The notes under the pieces were generated by a model, which had not been told where the DNA came from, made no database searches, and saw only the letters and a list, made by a program, of their open reading frames with translations. A DNA stretch of 64,000 bases from Nocardioides gansuensis (GTDB lineage: Bacteria > Actinomycetota > Actinomycetes > Propionibacteriales > Nocardioidaceae): positions 1 to 64,000 of the forward strand of contig NZ_QDGZ01000003.1 in the NCBI RefSeq assembly GCF_003076135.1, given 5' to 3'. How positions within the stretch are numbered: position 1 is the stretch's first letter; each line of letters begins with the position of its first letter. A program made the translations under genes and the position numbers. Shown in pieces: positions 8,951 through 21,703 of the stretch.

Positions 8951-9001
8951 CGGGGCCCTCAGGCCGCGCACCCCCGTGGGCTGCACGTGCTGAGGGCCCC
9001 G
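8951..9001. terminator. bidirectional hairpin terminator
   Basis: A 12-bp perfect stem (8951-8962 with 8990-9001, arms CGGGGCCCTCAG / CTGAGGGCCCCG) and a 27-nt loop. It lies between the convergent ATPase and small membrane protein genes. No U-tract follows, as is usual in high-GC actinobacteria. Confidence 0.65.
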
Positions 9002-9007
9002 GTGCGC

Positions 9008-9151
9008 CTACCGGAAGATGCTGTAACCGCCCGGGCCCACGAGCAAGCCCACGACGATCAGCACGACGCCCCAGAGCACCTGTCCGCGGATCAGCGAGAC
9101 GATGCCGGCGATCACGAGGATGGCCGCGATGATGAACAACAGGGTGGTCAT
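9008..9151 (-). CDS. GPGG-motif small membrane protein
   Basis: A 47-residue protein made of two hydrophobic helices (about residues 3-19 and 25-38) ending in GPGGYSIFR, the signature of the actinobacterial GPGG-motif small membrane protein family of unknown function. A strong ribosome binding site, GGAGGG, lies just upstream of the ATG. The gene is isolated, with the large hairpin immediately downstream. Confidence 0.8.
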   Translation of the reverse strand: MTTLLFIIAAILVIAGIVSLIRGQVLWGVVLIVVGLLVGPGGYSIFR

Positions 9152-9228
9152 GTTCCCTCCTACGTCTGCGGCTGATGCCGCCTCGCTCGTCCGGTACCCG
9201 GTCACCGCGGCCCGCTAACCCGCGGCCA

Positions 9229-9657
9229 TCAGGACGTGTGGGGCCGCCGCATCATCCCGTGGCAGCCGCCGTGCTGCCACGATCCGGCCCGGCGCGGCGA
9301 CCCGCGGTGGAGCTTGGCCAGCACGATCCAGACGCCGATGGCGAGGACCCACCACGGGATCAGCTCGACCAGCGCGACGGCCACGAGGGCGCCGAGCACC
9401 AGCAGCGGGACGGGCAGCGGGAGGGACAGCCGGCCGCGCGGCCGCAGGTAGCTGCGCTGCGGCGTGGCCGCGGCCGGTGGCGCCAGGGCAGGCAGGTCCT
9501 CGAACAGCATCGCCAGGTCGGCCCGGGTGCGAGCGGTCCAGATAGCGTCGAGGCGCTCGTCGTACTCCTCGTGCGAGAGCCGGCCGTCGGCGTAGTGCCG
9601 CGCGAGGTCGGCCATGGCGCGCTCGCGGTCGGCGTCACTGATGCGCAGCTCGGCCAT
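9229..9657 (-). CDS. DUF1707 domain-containing membrane protein
   Basis: A protein of about 142 residues. The N-terminal DUF1707 (SHOCT-like) segment ELRISDADRERAMADLARHY then ADGRLSHEEYDERL is followed by two membrane helices (about residues 80-115) and a short basic tail with a Cys/His patch (WQHGGCHGMMRR). The ATG overlaps the PadR gene stop as TGATG, with GAGGAGG upstream, so it is translated with the PadR regulator and is probably under its control. Function unknown; PadR-linked DUF1707 proteins are often envelope-related. Confidence 0.8.
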   Translation of the reverse strand: MAELRISDADRERAMADLARHYADGRLSHEEYDERLDAIWTARTRADLAMLFEDLPALAPPAAATPQRSYLRPRGRLSLPLPVPLLVLGALVAVALVELIPWWVLAIGVWIVLAKLHRGSPRRAGSWQHGGCHGMMRRPHTS

Positions 9658-10271
9658 CACGCCTCCTCGTCCCGTGCGGTGTCGTCACCGTCGGCGAGGA
9701 TGCCGTAGAGGCGCCGGCGGGTGTCGACCAGCACGTCGAGCGCGGCCCGGCGCTGCTGGTCGGAGCCCTGGGTGAGCAGCTGCCACACGGCGCTCATCAC
9801 CTGGCCGATCTCGCTCTTGATGTCCGCCCCGCCGGACGTGCCCTGCTCGCGCCGGTCAGGACGCTCGAAGGGCGCCCAGACCTCCGCGAGCTCGTCGGCG
9901 TGCTGCTCCGCCCAGGCGAGACCCTCCGCGGTCAGCCGGATCGTGCGCCTGCCGCGGTCGTCGTCACTCTCGACCAGGCCCTCGTCCTGCAGCTGCTGGA
10001 TGGTCGGGTAGACCGACCCGGGGGAGGGTCGCCACTCGCCGTTGCTGCGCTCGGCGATCTCCTGGATCACCTGGTAGCCGTTGATCGACTCTCCGGCGTG
10101 GGCAGCCCGCGCGAGCACGTCGATGATCCCGGTGCGGACGTCGCCCCGGCGCACGCGCGGGCCGCTGCCCGCCGGGCGGGTGGGCTGGGCGAGCCCGAAG
10201 AGTCCCTGCAGCCAGGGCGGGGGTCCCGACGGACCGCCGCTCCACGCGTGTCCCTGCCATCCGTGTCCCAT
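9657..10271 (-). CDS. PadR family transcriptional regulator
   Basis: A 204-residue repressor. After a Pro/Gly-rich 40-residue leader comes the PadR winged helix (RTGIIDVLARAAHAGESING, YQVIQEIAERS, PSPGSVYPTIQQLQDEGLVE, RTIRLTAEGLAWAEQH) and a C-terminal helical region for dimerisation. It is cotranscribed with the DUF1707 gene. Upstream lies an array of TATCGC repeats (10291-10330) that should be its operator, so autorepression is likely. The inducing signal is unknown. Confidence 0.9.
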   Translation of the reverse strand: MGHGWQGHAWSGGPSGPPPWLQGLFGLAQPTRPAGSGPRVRRGDVRTGIIDVLARAAHAGESINGYQVIQEIAERSNGEWRPSPGSVYPTIQQLQDEGLVESDDDRGRRTIRLTAEGLAWAEQHADELAEVWAPFERPDRREQGTSGGADIKSEIGQVMSAVWQLLTQGSDQQRRAALDVLVDTRRRLYGILADGDDTARDEEA

Positions 10272-10290
10272 GGTCGCCTCCCCGACGCTG

Positions 10291-10330
10291 TATCGCTGTC
10301 ATATCGCTGTCCTATCGCGATATATCGCGA
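10291..10330. promoter_or_regulatory. PadR operator array
   Basis: Four TATCGC repeats begin at 10291, 10302, 10313 and 10323, about one helical turn apart. The distal two form the perfect 16-bp palindrome TCGCGATATATCGCGA (10315-10330). The array lies 20 bp upstream of the padR start and matches the AT-core palindromes bound by actinobacterial PadR repressors. Confidence 0.65.
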
Positions 10331-10368
10331 GCGTAGCGCCGCTGAAGGAGGCGGACAAGGGGAATCCG

Positions 10369-11379
10369 TCAGCGGTCGGGGTGGAGGGGCGGCGTGCCGT
10401 GGCCGGCGCCCGCCTGCATCCCGCCGAGCAGCTCCTGGAGGGCCTCGGTGGCCGTCCGGGTGGGTGCCCAGTCCAGCTCGCTCCGGGCGCGCGCGTGCGA
10501 CAGCACCGGCACCCGCATCAGCGCGTCGAAGAGCTCCGGCGGGACCGGCGCCGCCCGGGTCCGCCAGGCCGCGCCGAGCGCGGCGCGCGCCACCCGGGGC
10601 GGCACGACCCAGGCCCGCGAGCCGACGGCCTCCGCCACGTCGGACTCCGTGAGCACCTGGTCGGCGCAGAGGTTGAACGGCCCCGGCGCCCTCCTCGCCA
10701 GGATCCGGGCGACCGCGTCGGCCACGTCGCGGGCGTGCACCACCTGCAGCCTCAGGCCCGCCGGGATCGGGAGTCGCGGCGCGAGCTCGGGGCGCATGAG
10801 CCGCCCGGGGACTAGGGGGCCGGCGAAGATCCGGCGCTGCTCGGAGGACGCCCGCCACTGGAAGACGAAGGCAGGGCGCAGGCGCGAGACCACGAGGCCG
10901 GGTCGCTCCGCCAGGTCGAGCAGACGCTCGACGTACGCCTTCTCCCGCGCGTACGCCGCCGAGGACGCGCCATGGGTCGGCCAGTCCTCGGCCACGGGAG
11001 CATCGGACCCCGCGGGGGAGTAGGCGGCGATCGAGGACGCCACGACCAGCTGGGAGACCGAGGTCGACGGCAGCGCCTCCAGCAGCCGGACCAGCCCGAT
11101 CACGTTGGTGCTCCAGGTGATGTCGGGGCGCCTGGTGGGGTGGAACATCCAGGCCAGGTCCACCACCGCGTCCGCGTCGCCCACCACGTCCTGGGGCCTC
11201 GCGAGCCGGACGTCGAGCGCGCGCCACCTGACGCTCCGTCCGCCGGGCGCCCTGGCCTCGGGCGTCTCGGGCAGCCGCCGCGCCACGCCGACGACCTCGT
11301 CCACCTCGGGGTCGGACGCCAGCCGCTCGACGACGGCCGTGCCGATGTTGCCGGTCGCGCCGACCACCACCACCTTCAC
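10369..11379 (-). CDS. NAD-dependent epimerase/dehydratase (extended SDR) family protein
   Basis: A protein of about 336 residues starting VKVVVVGATGNIGTAVVERL, the GxxGxxG Rossmann motif of extended short-chain dehydrogenases. SSIAAYSP and the catalytic YxxxK (YAREK) are present, so it should be active. C-terminal substrate-binding part LQVVHARDVADAVARIL. The sugar or other substrate is not evident. GTG 11379 is preferred because it gives the compact family N terminus; ATG 11421 is an alternative. Divergent from the alcohol dehydrogenase. Confidence 0.82.
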   Translation of the reverse strand: MKVVVVGATGNIGTAVVERLASDPEVDEVVGVARRLPETPEARAPGGRSVRWRALDVRLARPQDVVGDADAVVDLAWMFHPTRRPDITWSTNVIGLVRLLEALPSTSVSQLVVASSIAAYSPAGSDAPVAEDWPTHGASSAAYAREKAYVERLLDLAERPGLVVSRLRPAFVFQWRASSEQRRIFAGPLVPGRLMRPELAPRLPIPAGLRLQVVHARDVADAVARILARRAPGPFNLCADQVLTESDVAEAVGSRAWVVPPRVARAALGAAWRTRAAPVPPELFDALMRVPVLSHARARSELDWAPTRTATEALQELLGGMQAGAGHGTPPLHPDR

Positions 11380-11452
11380 CTCGCGCCGGTACCCGGCCGG
11401 CTCCTCGGGCACACCGTGCATGCGGCGGGGTCGGCATGGGCACCGGTCCGCC

Positions 11453-12637
11453 ATGCGAGCGGTGACCTGGCACGGAGTCGGCGACGTGCGGGTCGAGGAC
11501 GTCCCCGACCCCGTCATCCAGCAGCCCACCGATGCGCTCGTGCGCATCACCTCCACCGGGCTGTGCGGGTCGGACCTCCATCTCTACGGCCCGCTGGCGC
11601 CGTTCATGACCCGCGGCGACGTCCTCGGCCATGAGCCGATGGGCGTGGTGGAGTCGGTCGGGTCGGCGGTCCCCGACCTCGCGGCTGGCGACCGGGTCGT
11701 CGTGCCGTTCCAGGTCGCCTGCGGCACCTGCTGGATGTGCACGCACGAGCTGCAGTCGCAGTGCGAGACCACGCAGGTGCGGGAGCACGGCACCGGCGCC
11801 AGGCTGCTCGGCTACAGCGCCCTCTACGGCAGCGTCCCGGGCGGCCAGGCCCAGCTGCTGCGGGTGCCCCACGCGTCGTACGGACCCATCAAGGTGCCGC
11901 ACGGGCCGCCCGACGAGCGCTTCCTCTTCCTCTCCGACGTGCTGCCGACCGCCTGGCAGGCCGTGGAGTACGCCGAGGTGCCCGACGGCGGCACGCTGCT
12001 GGTCCTCGGGCTCGGGCCGATCGGCCAGATGTGCGTGCGCATCGCCCGGCACCGGGGACACCGCGTCATCGGCGTCGACCGGGTCCCCGAGCGGCTGGAG
12101 GCCGCCGCCGCCTGGGGTGCGGAGACCATCGACTTCTCGGGCACCGACGTGGTGCCGGAGATCCACGACCGCACCGAGGGGCGGGGAGCCGACTCGGTGG
12201 TCGACGCGGTCGGCATGGAGGCCCACGGCTCACCCGTCGCCGAGCTGGGCATCAAGGCCGTCAGCAGGCTGCCGTCCCCCGTGGCCGGCGCCATGATGAA
12301 ACGTGCGGGAATCGACCGGCTCGCCGCCCTGCAGACCGCCATCGAGGCGGTCAGGCGTGGTGGCACGCTGTCCCTGAGCGGCGTCTACGGCGGCCAGGCC
12401 GACCCGCTGCCGATGATGACCCTGTTCGACAAGCAGGTCCGGATCCACATGGGCCAGGCCAACGTCCGCCGCTGGGTGGACGACCTGATGCCCCTGGTCG
12501 CCGGCGAGGACGACCCGCTGGGCGTCGAGTCGTTCGCGACGCACCGGCTGCCCCTCGGCGAGGCGCCGGACGCCTACCGAGCCTTCCGCGACAAGGAGCG
12601 CGGCATGATCAAGGTCGTCCTGGACCCCTGGGCGTGA
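11453..12637 (+). CDS. zinc-dependent alcohol dehydrogenase family protein
   Basis: A 394-residue medium-chain dehydrogenase. Catalytic zinc ligands C38, H60 and E61 (GHEP) are intact, and the structural zinc lobe has four cysteines (C90, C93, C96, C104). The NAD motif GLGPIG is in the Rossmann domain. The long C-terminal part with GVYGG and DKQVRIHMGQANVRRWVDDL resembles glutathione-independent formaldehyde dehydrogenase-like MDRs. Substrate unproven. The 3' end overlaps the convergent helical protein gene by 29 bp. Confidence 0.9.
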   Translation: MRAVTWHGVGDVRVEDVPDPVIQQPTDALVRITSTGLCGSDLHLYGPLAPFMTRGDVLGHEPMGVVESVGSAVPDLAAGDRVVVPFQVACGTCWMCTHELQSQCETTQVREHGTGARLLGYSALYGSVPGGQAQLLRVPHASYGPIKVPHGPPDERFLFLSDVLPTAWQAVEYAEVPDGGTLLVLGLGPIGQMCVRIARHRGHRVIGVDRVPERLEAAAAWGAETIDFSGTDVVPEIHDRTEGRGADSVVDAVGMEAHGSPVAELGIKAVSRLPSPVAGAMMKRAGIDRLAALQTAIEAVRRGGTLSLSGVYGGQADPLPMMTLFDKQVRIHMGQANVRRWVDDLMPLVAGEDDPLGVESFATHRLPLGEAPDAYRAFRDKERGMIKVVLDPWA

Positions 12638-13106
12638 GCAGCTGGGCCTCGACGCTCATGGTGTGGGCCTCCTCCAGGCGGCGCAGCTGGTCGTCCGCCC
12701 GCGCGATGAGCGCGTCGAGGACCGCCACGTCGAGACGCGAGTCGTCCCGCGCCAGCACCCGTAGGCTCTCCCAGCCGGCCCGCTTGCCGATCACGGCGCT
12801 GCGCAGGCCCTCGATCTCGAGGACGTCCGAGACGGGTGAGCGCCGCACGATCCGGCCGTTCGGCTTGAGGCGCCCCAGGCGCTCGACCGCCCGTGCGGCG
12901 AGCGGCATGACATGGCCACGGCCGACCCCGAGCGTGTCCATCAGGCGGGCGAGCTGGTCCCGGTCCTCGGCGATGTCCTGGGCGACACCGTCGAGCACGC
13001 GCGCGACCTCGCGGTCCGAGTGGGAGCGCGCCGCACGACGTGCGAAGTCGACGCCGGCGGCGGCGCCTGCCCAGTGGTTGCGCAGGTAGATCTCGAGAGC
13101 GTCCAT
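12609..13106 (-). CDS. conserved hypothetical helical protein
   Basis: A 165-residue, cysteine-free, almost entirely helical protein (MDALEIYLRNHWAGAAAGVD, then HSDREVARVLDGVAQDIAED and a C-terminal helix pair rich in Arg/Glu). The fold pattern recalls ferritin-like/DUF892-type bundles, but metal-ligand residues are not obvious, so no function is assigned. ATG 13106 is the first good start. Monocistronic, downstream of and on the same strand as the first LCP gene. Confidence 0.65.
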   Translation of the reverse strand: MDALEIYLRNHWAGAAAGVDFARRAARSHSDREVARVLDGVAQDIAEDRDQLARLMDTLGVGRGHVMPLAARAVERLGRLKPNGRIVRRSPVSDVLEIEGLRSAVIGKRAGWESLRVLARDDSRLDVAVLDALIARADDQLRRLEEAHTMSVEAQLLTPRGPGRP

Positions 13107-13194
13107 GGTGGGGACGTACCCGATCCGGTGCCCGCGCACGCGGGTCAGAGGATGCGCGGCGTCTCCGACGCCCGGGCATCGTAGGCGTCGCCGG

Positions 13195-14430
13195 TCACCG
13201 GGGCATTCCTGTCGGGGTGCAGAGCTGGTCGGGGATGCCGGCGGTGTCGTCCTCGATGATGTGCTGGAAAAGCTGCCGGCTCCGCTCCTCGTCCCAGTTG
13301 ACGGCGAGGTCGGCGATCGGGACGCCGCAAGTGAGGCCCTGCTCGCCGTTGACCCGGGTCATCGCGAAGCCGAACCTGGCCAGCGAGATCGGCGAGGTGC
13401 CGTCGCTGACGTTGAACGAGTCGGCCGCGGCCATGTTGAGGCGGTAGTAGCGGACCGGGTTGATGAAGGTCCACGGCGAGAGGGCTTCCTTGCCGATCGC
13501 CGAGACGACCTCGCGCTGGTGCTTCGCACGGTCGATGTCACCGAGTCCGGACGTGTGCCGCGAGCGCGCGTAGCCCAGCGCGGTCTTGCCGTCGGCCTCC
13601 TGGCAGCCCTTCTTGATCTTGAGGTTGGCCAGCGGGTCGTCCATCGCCTCGGTCGGGCAGATCTCGATGCCGCCCACCGCGTCGACCATGCCGACGAAGC
13701 CGCCGAACCCGACCTCGACGTAGTCGTCGATGCGGATGCCGGTCTCGCCCTCCAGCGTCCGGATCAGCCCCTCCGGGCCGTCGTAGGCGAACGCGGCGTT
13801 GATCTTGTCGGTCCCGTGGCCGGGGATCTCCACGATCGAGTCGCGGGGGATCGACATCAGCAGGTTGGGCCCGTCGCCGGTGTGCAGCAGCATGATCGTG
13901 TCGGTGCGCTGGCCTTCCGGGCCGCCCGTGCCGAGCTCCTTGCGCTCCTCCGGCGTGAGGTCGTCGCGCGAGTCTGAGCCGACGAGCAGGTAGGTCTGCC
14001 CCGGCTGGTCGGCCGGCCTGTCGCCGTCGGGGAGCGCCTCGACCTTGGTCACCTTGGTCCACGCCCAGAACGGCACGGCGATCATGAAGACCAGCCAGAG
14101 CAGCAGGACCAGCTTGAGCCAGCCGAGGCGGAACCGGCCGCGCGACCGGGCTGGACGGGATGGCGGCCGGTCCCCCGTGGTGGAGCGGGACTCCGGGCGG
14201 CGCGGCGGGCCATCGGCCGAGCTCGCCCGGCGTGGGCGGGTGACGGCCGGCATCACTCGGGTCTCGTCGGGGCGTGAGGTCGACTCTGCTCGGGGTGTCT
14301 GGCTCTTCGGGGACTGCGTGGGGATCGCCCGCGTGACGTCGTCGGGCGCGTTGCCGCGCCGGCCGTAGAGCCATTCGTACTCGGGCGTCCCCTCCGCGGG
14401 GGCGCCCGGATCCCTGGGACGATCAGACAT
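13195..14430 (-). CDS. LCP (LytR-CpsA-Psr) family cell-wall ligase
   Basis: A 411-residue protein: disordered cytoplasmic N terminus with the EYEWLYG motif (18-23), one membrane helix (about 103-124), then an extracytoplasmic LCP domain. LCP hallmarks are present: LLVGSDSR, RTDTIML, SIPRDS, INAAFAYDGPEGLIRTLE, VDAVGGIEI and YARSRHT, including the arginines and aspartates that bind the pyrophosphate lipid. These enzymes transfer glycopolymers from undecaprenyl carriers to peptidoglycan. Proximity to the galactan-type cluster suggests it anchors that polymer. A leaderless -10 element precedes the ATG. Confidence 0.93.
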   Translation of the reverse strand: MSDRPRDPGAPAEGTPEYEWLYGRRGNAPDDVTRAIPTQSPKSQTPRAESTSRPDETRVMPAVTRPRRASSADGPPRRPESRSTTGDRPPSRPARSRGRFRLGWLKLVLLLWLVFMIAVPFWAWTKVTKVEALPDGDRPADQPGQTYLLVGSDSRDDLTPEERKELGTGGPEGQRTDTIMLLHTGDGPNLLMSIPRDSIVEIPGHGTDKINAAFAYDGPEGLIRTLEGETGIRIDDYVEVGFGGFVGMVDAVGGIEICPTEAMDDPLANLKIKKGCQEADGKTALGYARSRHTSGLGDIDRAKHQREVVSAIGKEALSPWTFINPVRYYRLNMAAADSFNVSDGTSPISLARFGFAMTRVNGEQGLTCGVPIADLAVNWDEERSRQLFQHIIEDDTAGIPDQLCTPTGMPR

Positions 14431-14437
14431 GGCCGTG

Positions 14438-14447
14438 ACGCTACCGT
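14438..14447. promoter_or_regulatory. overlapping back-to-back -10 elements
   Basis: On the minus strand TAGCGT (14443-14438) lies 7 nt before the LCP ATG; on the plus strand TACCGT (14442-14447) lies 7 nt before the thioesterase ATG. The two boxes share 2 bp inside a 24-bp intergenic gap, so RNA polymerase could hardly occupy both promoters at once. Confidence 0.5.
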
Positions 14448-14454
14448 GCAGCCC

Positions 14455-14984
14455 ATGAGCGAGCACGGCCCGGCAGCACATGTGGATCACCACGCCCCGA
14501 GCGCCCGCCCGGCCTCCTTCTCTCGTGTCTCACTGGCCATCACGGCTCACTCCACGCACGCCAACCTGCTCGGCAACGTGCACGGCGGCGAGATCATGAA
14601 GCTCGCCGACAACACCGCCGGCGCGGTCGCGTTCCGGCACAGCGGTGGGCCTGCCGTGACGGCGGCCATGGACGAGATGAGCTTCCTCGAGCCCGTGCGC
14701 GTCGGCGACATCATCCGCACCTTCGGCCAGGTCAACTGGTCGGGTCGCTCGTCGATGGAGATCGGCGTCCGGGTCGAGGCGCAGCCGTGGGGCAACGCGA
14801 CCGACGAGCCCGTGCACGTGGCCAGCGCCTACTTCGTCTTCGTCGCCATCGACGAGCACGGCGCCCCGCGCCCACCCTCGTCACGGAGACCCCCCACGAC
14901 GTACGCCGCGAGCGCGAGGCCCAGATCCGCCGCGCCCACCGCCTCGCACGCAAGAGGGAGATCGACCAGGGCCGCGAGCCGTGA
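14455..14984 (+). pseudogene. acyl-CoA thioesterase (hotdog fold), frameshifted near 14872
   Basis: The hotdog domain is intact in the first frame (SLAITAHSTHANLLGNVHGG, EIMKLADNTAGAVAFRHSGG, DEMSFLEPVRVGD, ASAYFVFVAIDEHG), as in YciA/ACOT long-chain acyl-CoA thioesterases. After residues GAPRP the frame drifts to an arginine/serine-rich tail ending at 15039. The expected charged tail (TLVTETPHDVRREREAQIRR, ending RKREIDQGREP) is in another frame and stops at 14984. Adding one C to the C-run at 14871-14873 restores it. The catalytic domain lies upstream of the shift, so activity may survive either way. Confidence 0.78.
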
Positions 14985-15032
14985 CGGCGAGCCCACCGCA
15001 GACCTGACGGCGCGTCGTACCCGGCTGTGGCG

Positions 15033-15050
15033 GGTGTGACTGGTGATACT
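15033..15050 (+). promoter_or_regulatory. GTGACTGGT-type repeat and -10 element upstream of LCP gene
   Basis: GGTGTGACTGGTG (15033-15045) leads directly into GATACT (15045-15050), a plausible -10 box for the LCP gene at 15089. The same 13-mer occurs upstream of the amidase at 23477-23489. A shared regulator of the two envelope genes is possible. Confidence 0.35.
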
Positions 15051-15088
15051 GGCGGGGCACTCTTCTTCCCCCACCGAGAGGGCACCCC

Positions 15089-16603
15089 ATGGCTCCAGGG
15101 CAGCCTGCCGTCGACTCCGGCGCTCGCTTCTCGACCGTCGACCGCGCCCAGCGGGTGCGGTTCCGGCGCGCCGTCACGCTGATGGTGATGACCCTCATCG
15201 TCCCCGGGTCCGCGCAGCTCGTGGCGGGCAACCGGCGTCTCGGGCGGCTGGCGATGCGGATCTGGATGGTGCTGCTCCTGGTGGGCCTGGTCGTGGGGGC
15301 GATCGCCTGGTTCTCCAACGCCTTCGTCTTCTGGGCCGCGTCCAACACGCTGCTCCTCGGCGCTGTGCGGCTGCTGCTCATGGGCCTGGCGATCGGCTGG
15401 GCAGCCCTCTTCATGGACGCCTGGCGGATCGGCCAGCCGCTCACCCTGCACCGCAAGCAGCGGCTGGGCGTGGTGGGCGTCAACGGCCTGCTCTGCTTCT
15501 CCGTCGCCGGCACCCTGCTCTTCGGCGCGCACCTGGTGGGGGTGCAGCGCCAGTTCATGATCACGATGTTCGGCGACGGCGAGGCCGTCGGCGCCCACGA
15601 CGGCCGCTACAACATCCTGCTGCTCGGCGGTGACGCCGGCGCCGGCCGCTGGGGGCTCCGCCCCGACTCGCTCACGGTCGCCTCCGTAGATGCCCGCACC
15701 GGCAAGACGGTGCTCATCGGGCTGCCCCGCAACATGGCCAACTTCCCGTTCGCCGAGGGCTCCCCGATGGCGCAGGAGTTCCCGGACGGCTTCGACTGCG
15801 ACGGGTGCTACCTCAACGGCGTGAGCACGTGGGCGATGGACAACACCGAGCTGTTCAAGGGCTCGAAGCACCCCGGCGTCGACGCCACCGTGAGCGCGGT
15901 CGAGGGGATCACCGACCTCGAGATCAGCTACTGGGCGATGGTCAACCTCGAAGGGTTCAAGGACCTCGTCGACGCCGTGGGCGGCGTGACCCTCAACGTC
16001 CGCTCGCGGATCCCGGTCGGCCTCCCACACGACGACTTCTACACGCACATCGAGCCCGGGGTGAAGAAGCTCAACGGCTTCGAGACCCTGTGGTTCGCCC
16101 GGGCCCGGCACGACTCCGACGACTACTCGCGGATGGCCCGCCAGAAGTGCGTGATGAACGCGATGCTCCAGCAGGTCAGCCCGGAGGTGGCGCTGCGCAA
16201 CTTCTCCAAGATCGCCAAGGCGAGCTCGCAGATGGTGTCCACCAGCGTCCCGCGCGGCGAGGTCGACCGCTTCGTGCAGCTCGCGCTCCGCGCCAAGGAG
16301 CAGAGGATCGCCTCGGTGTCGCTGGTGCCGCCGAAGGTCAACACCGCCGACCCCGACATGGACGTCGTGCACGCGATGATCAGCGACGCGATCGACAGGT
16401 CCGAGGGCGACGCCGCGACGCCCGCTCCGGTGCCGACCGACGACGAGGCAGCAGCCGACGGTGGCAAGGCGGTGTCGGGCAAGCAGGCGGTGGAGCCGAA
16501 GCCCACGCCGGCACCGCAGCCGACCACGACCGGAGGCTCGCTGGGCTCCCTGAAGGACGGCTACCAGGCCAACCAGGCCGACGACCTCGGCGCGGCCTGC
16601 TGA
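15089..16603 (+). CDS. LCP family protein with four-helix N-terminal membrane region
   Basis: A 504-residue protein. About 130 N-terminal residues form four membrane helices after a short cytoplasmic leader (ending LIVPGSAQLVAGNRRLGR). The extracytoplasmic LCP domain (about 165-390) has NILLLGGDAGAGRWGLRPDS, IGLPRNMANFP, INYWAMV-like ISYWAMVNLEGFKDLVDAVG and FARARHDSDDYSRMARQ. A low-complexity Ala/Pro/Thr tail follows. This multi-TM LCP subtype is common in actinobacteria. With the opposite-strand LCP it brackets the galactan-type cluster, implying a role in ligating that polymer to peptidoglycan. Confidence 0.92.
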   Translation: MAPGQPAVDSGARFSTVDRAQRVRFRRAVTLMVMTLIVPGSAQLVAGNRRLGRLAMRIWMVLLLVGLVVGAIAWFSNAFVFWAASNTLLLGAVRLLLMGLAIGWAALFMDAWRIGQPLTLHRKQRLGVVGVNGLLCFSVAGTLLFGAHLVGVQRQFMITMFGDGEAVGAHDGRYNILLLGGDAGAGRWGLRPDSLTVASVDARTGKTVLIGLPRNMANFPFAEGSPMAQEFPDGFDCDGCYLNGVSTWAMDNTELFKGSKHPGVDATVSAVEGITDLEISYWAMVNLEGFKDLVDAVGGVTLNVRSRIPVGLPHDDFYTHIEPGVKKLNGFETLWFARARHDSDDYSRMARQKCVMNAMLQQVSPEVALRNFSKIAKASSQMVSTSVPRGEVDRFVQLALRAKEQRIASVSLVPPKVNTADPDMDVVHAMISDAIDRSEGDAATPAPVPTDDEAAADGGKAVSGKQAVEPKPTPAPQPTTTGGSLGSLKDGYQANQADDLGAAC

Positions 16604-16621
16604 CCGTGGAGCACGGCCCCC

Positions 16622-16627
16622 TAGGGT
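16622..16627 (+). promoter_or_regulatory. -10 element of leaderless glycosyltransferase promoter
   Basis: TAGGGT with 7 nt to GTG 16635. It supports that start over the in-frame GTG at 16626, and it would drive the whole glycosyltransferase-glf-exporter run. Confidence 0.5.
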
Positions 16628-16634
16628 GTACGCC

Positions 16635-17563
16635 GTGAGTCGTCGAGGTCCGGAGCCGCGCATCGTCGCGGTGGTCGTGACCTTCAACCGGCTGGCGCTC
16701 GTGCAGCGGCTCGTCGCCCGGCTCGGGGAGGTCGCCGGGGTCGCCGAGGTGCTCGTCCTCGACAACGCCTCGACCGACGGCACGGGGGAGTGGCTCGCAG
16801 CCACGACGACCACGGGTGAGGTCCCGGTCGTGGGCCGCTCGCTCGAGACCAACCGCGGCGGAGCGGGTGGCTTCCACGACGGCCTCGCCTGGGCGATCGA
16901 CCGGGACGCCGACCTGGTCTGGCTGATGGACGACGACGGCCTGCCGGACTCCGACTGCCTGGAGCGGCTGCTCCCCTTCCACGGGGAGCTCGACTTCTGG
17001 GGCCCCGCGGTGCTCGCGGAGCACGACCCGTGGCGGCTGTGCTTTCCGATCCGGCTGCCCGGAAGCAGCAAGGTCGTCCACGAGATGGCAGCGGTCGAGG
17101 CCGCGGCCACGGACGGGCTGATCCGCGACGTCGTCATCCCGTTCAACGGCGTTCTCGTCACCCGTGACCTCGTCGACCTGGTCGGTCTGCCGCGCGAGGA
17201 GTTCTTCATCTGGGGCGACGACGTGGAATACCTGTGGCGGTCCCGCGAGGCCGGCGCCCGCGTCGCCACGGTGGTCGACGCCCACTTCCTGCACCCGGCG
17301 ACCGATGACCTGGGGACGCCCATGATGTTCGGGCTGACCACCTACAACCACAGCCCGAGCGACCTCAAGCACTACTGCATGGCGCGCAACAACCTGGTCA
17401 ACCTCCGCGACTACCGCGGCCCGCTGCACGCCCTGGCGTTCGTGGTGAAGACGCTGTGGTTCTACGCCTTCACCCGCCCCAGCCCGGCCCGGCTCCGCCT
17501 GAGCATCGGGGCGATGCGGGCCGGCATCGCCGGCGACTTCGACGGGCATCGGAGGTTCCTGGC

Positions 17564-17567
<4 letters not shown>
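16635..17567 (+). CDS. GT2 family glycosyltransferase (GlfT1-like)
   Basis: A protein of about 310 residues with a GT-A fold: AVVVTFNRLALVQRLV, VLDNASTDGTGEW, TNRGGAGGFHDGLAWAI, the metal-binding DDD in LVWLMDDDGLPDSDC, and EEFFIWGDDVEYLWRSREAG. The NxGGAGGF plus MDDD pattern is that of GlfT1, which adds the first galactofuranose units to the lipid-linked primer. The stop overlaps the next glycosyltransferase by 4 bp (GTGA). Which of the two tandem enzymes starts the chain cannot be told from sequence. Confidence 0.88.
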
Positions 17568-21695
<4,128 letters not shown>

Positions 21696-21703
<8 letters not shown>

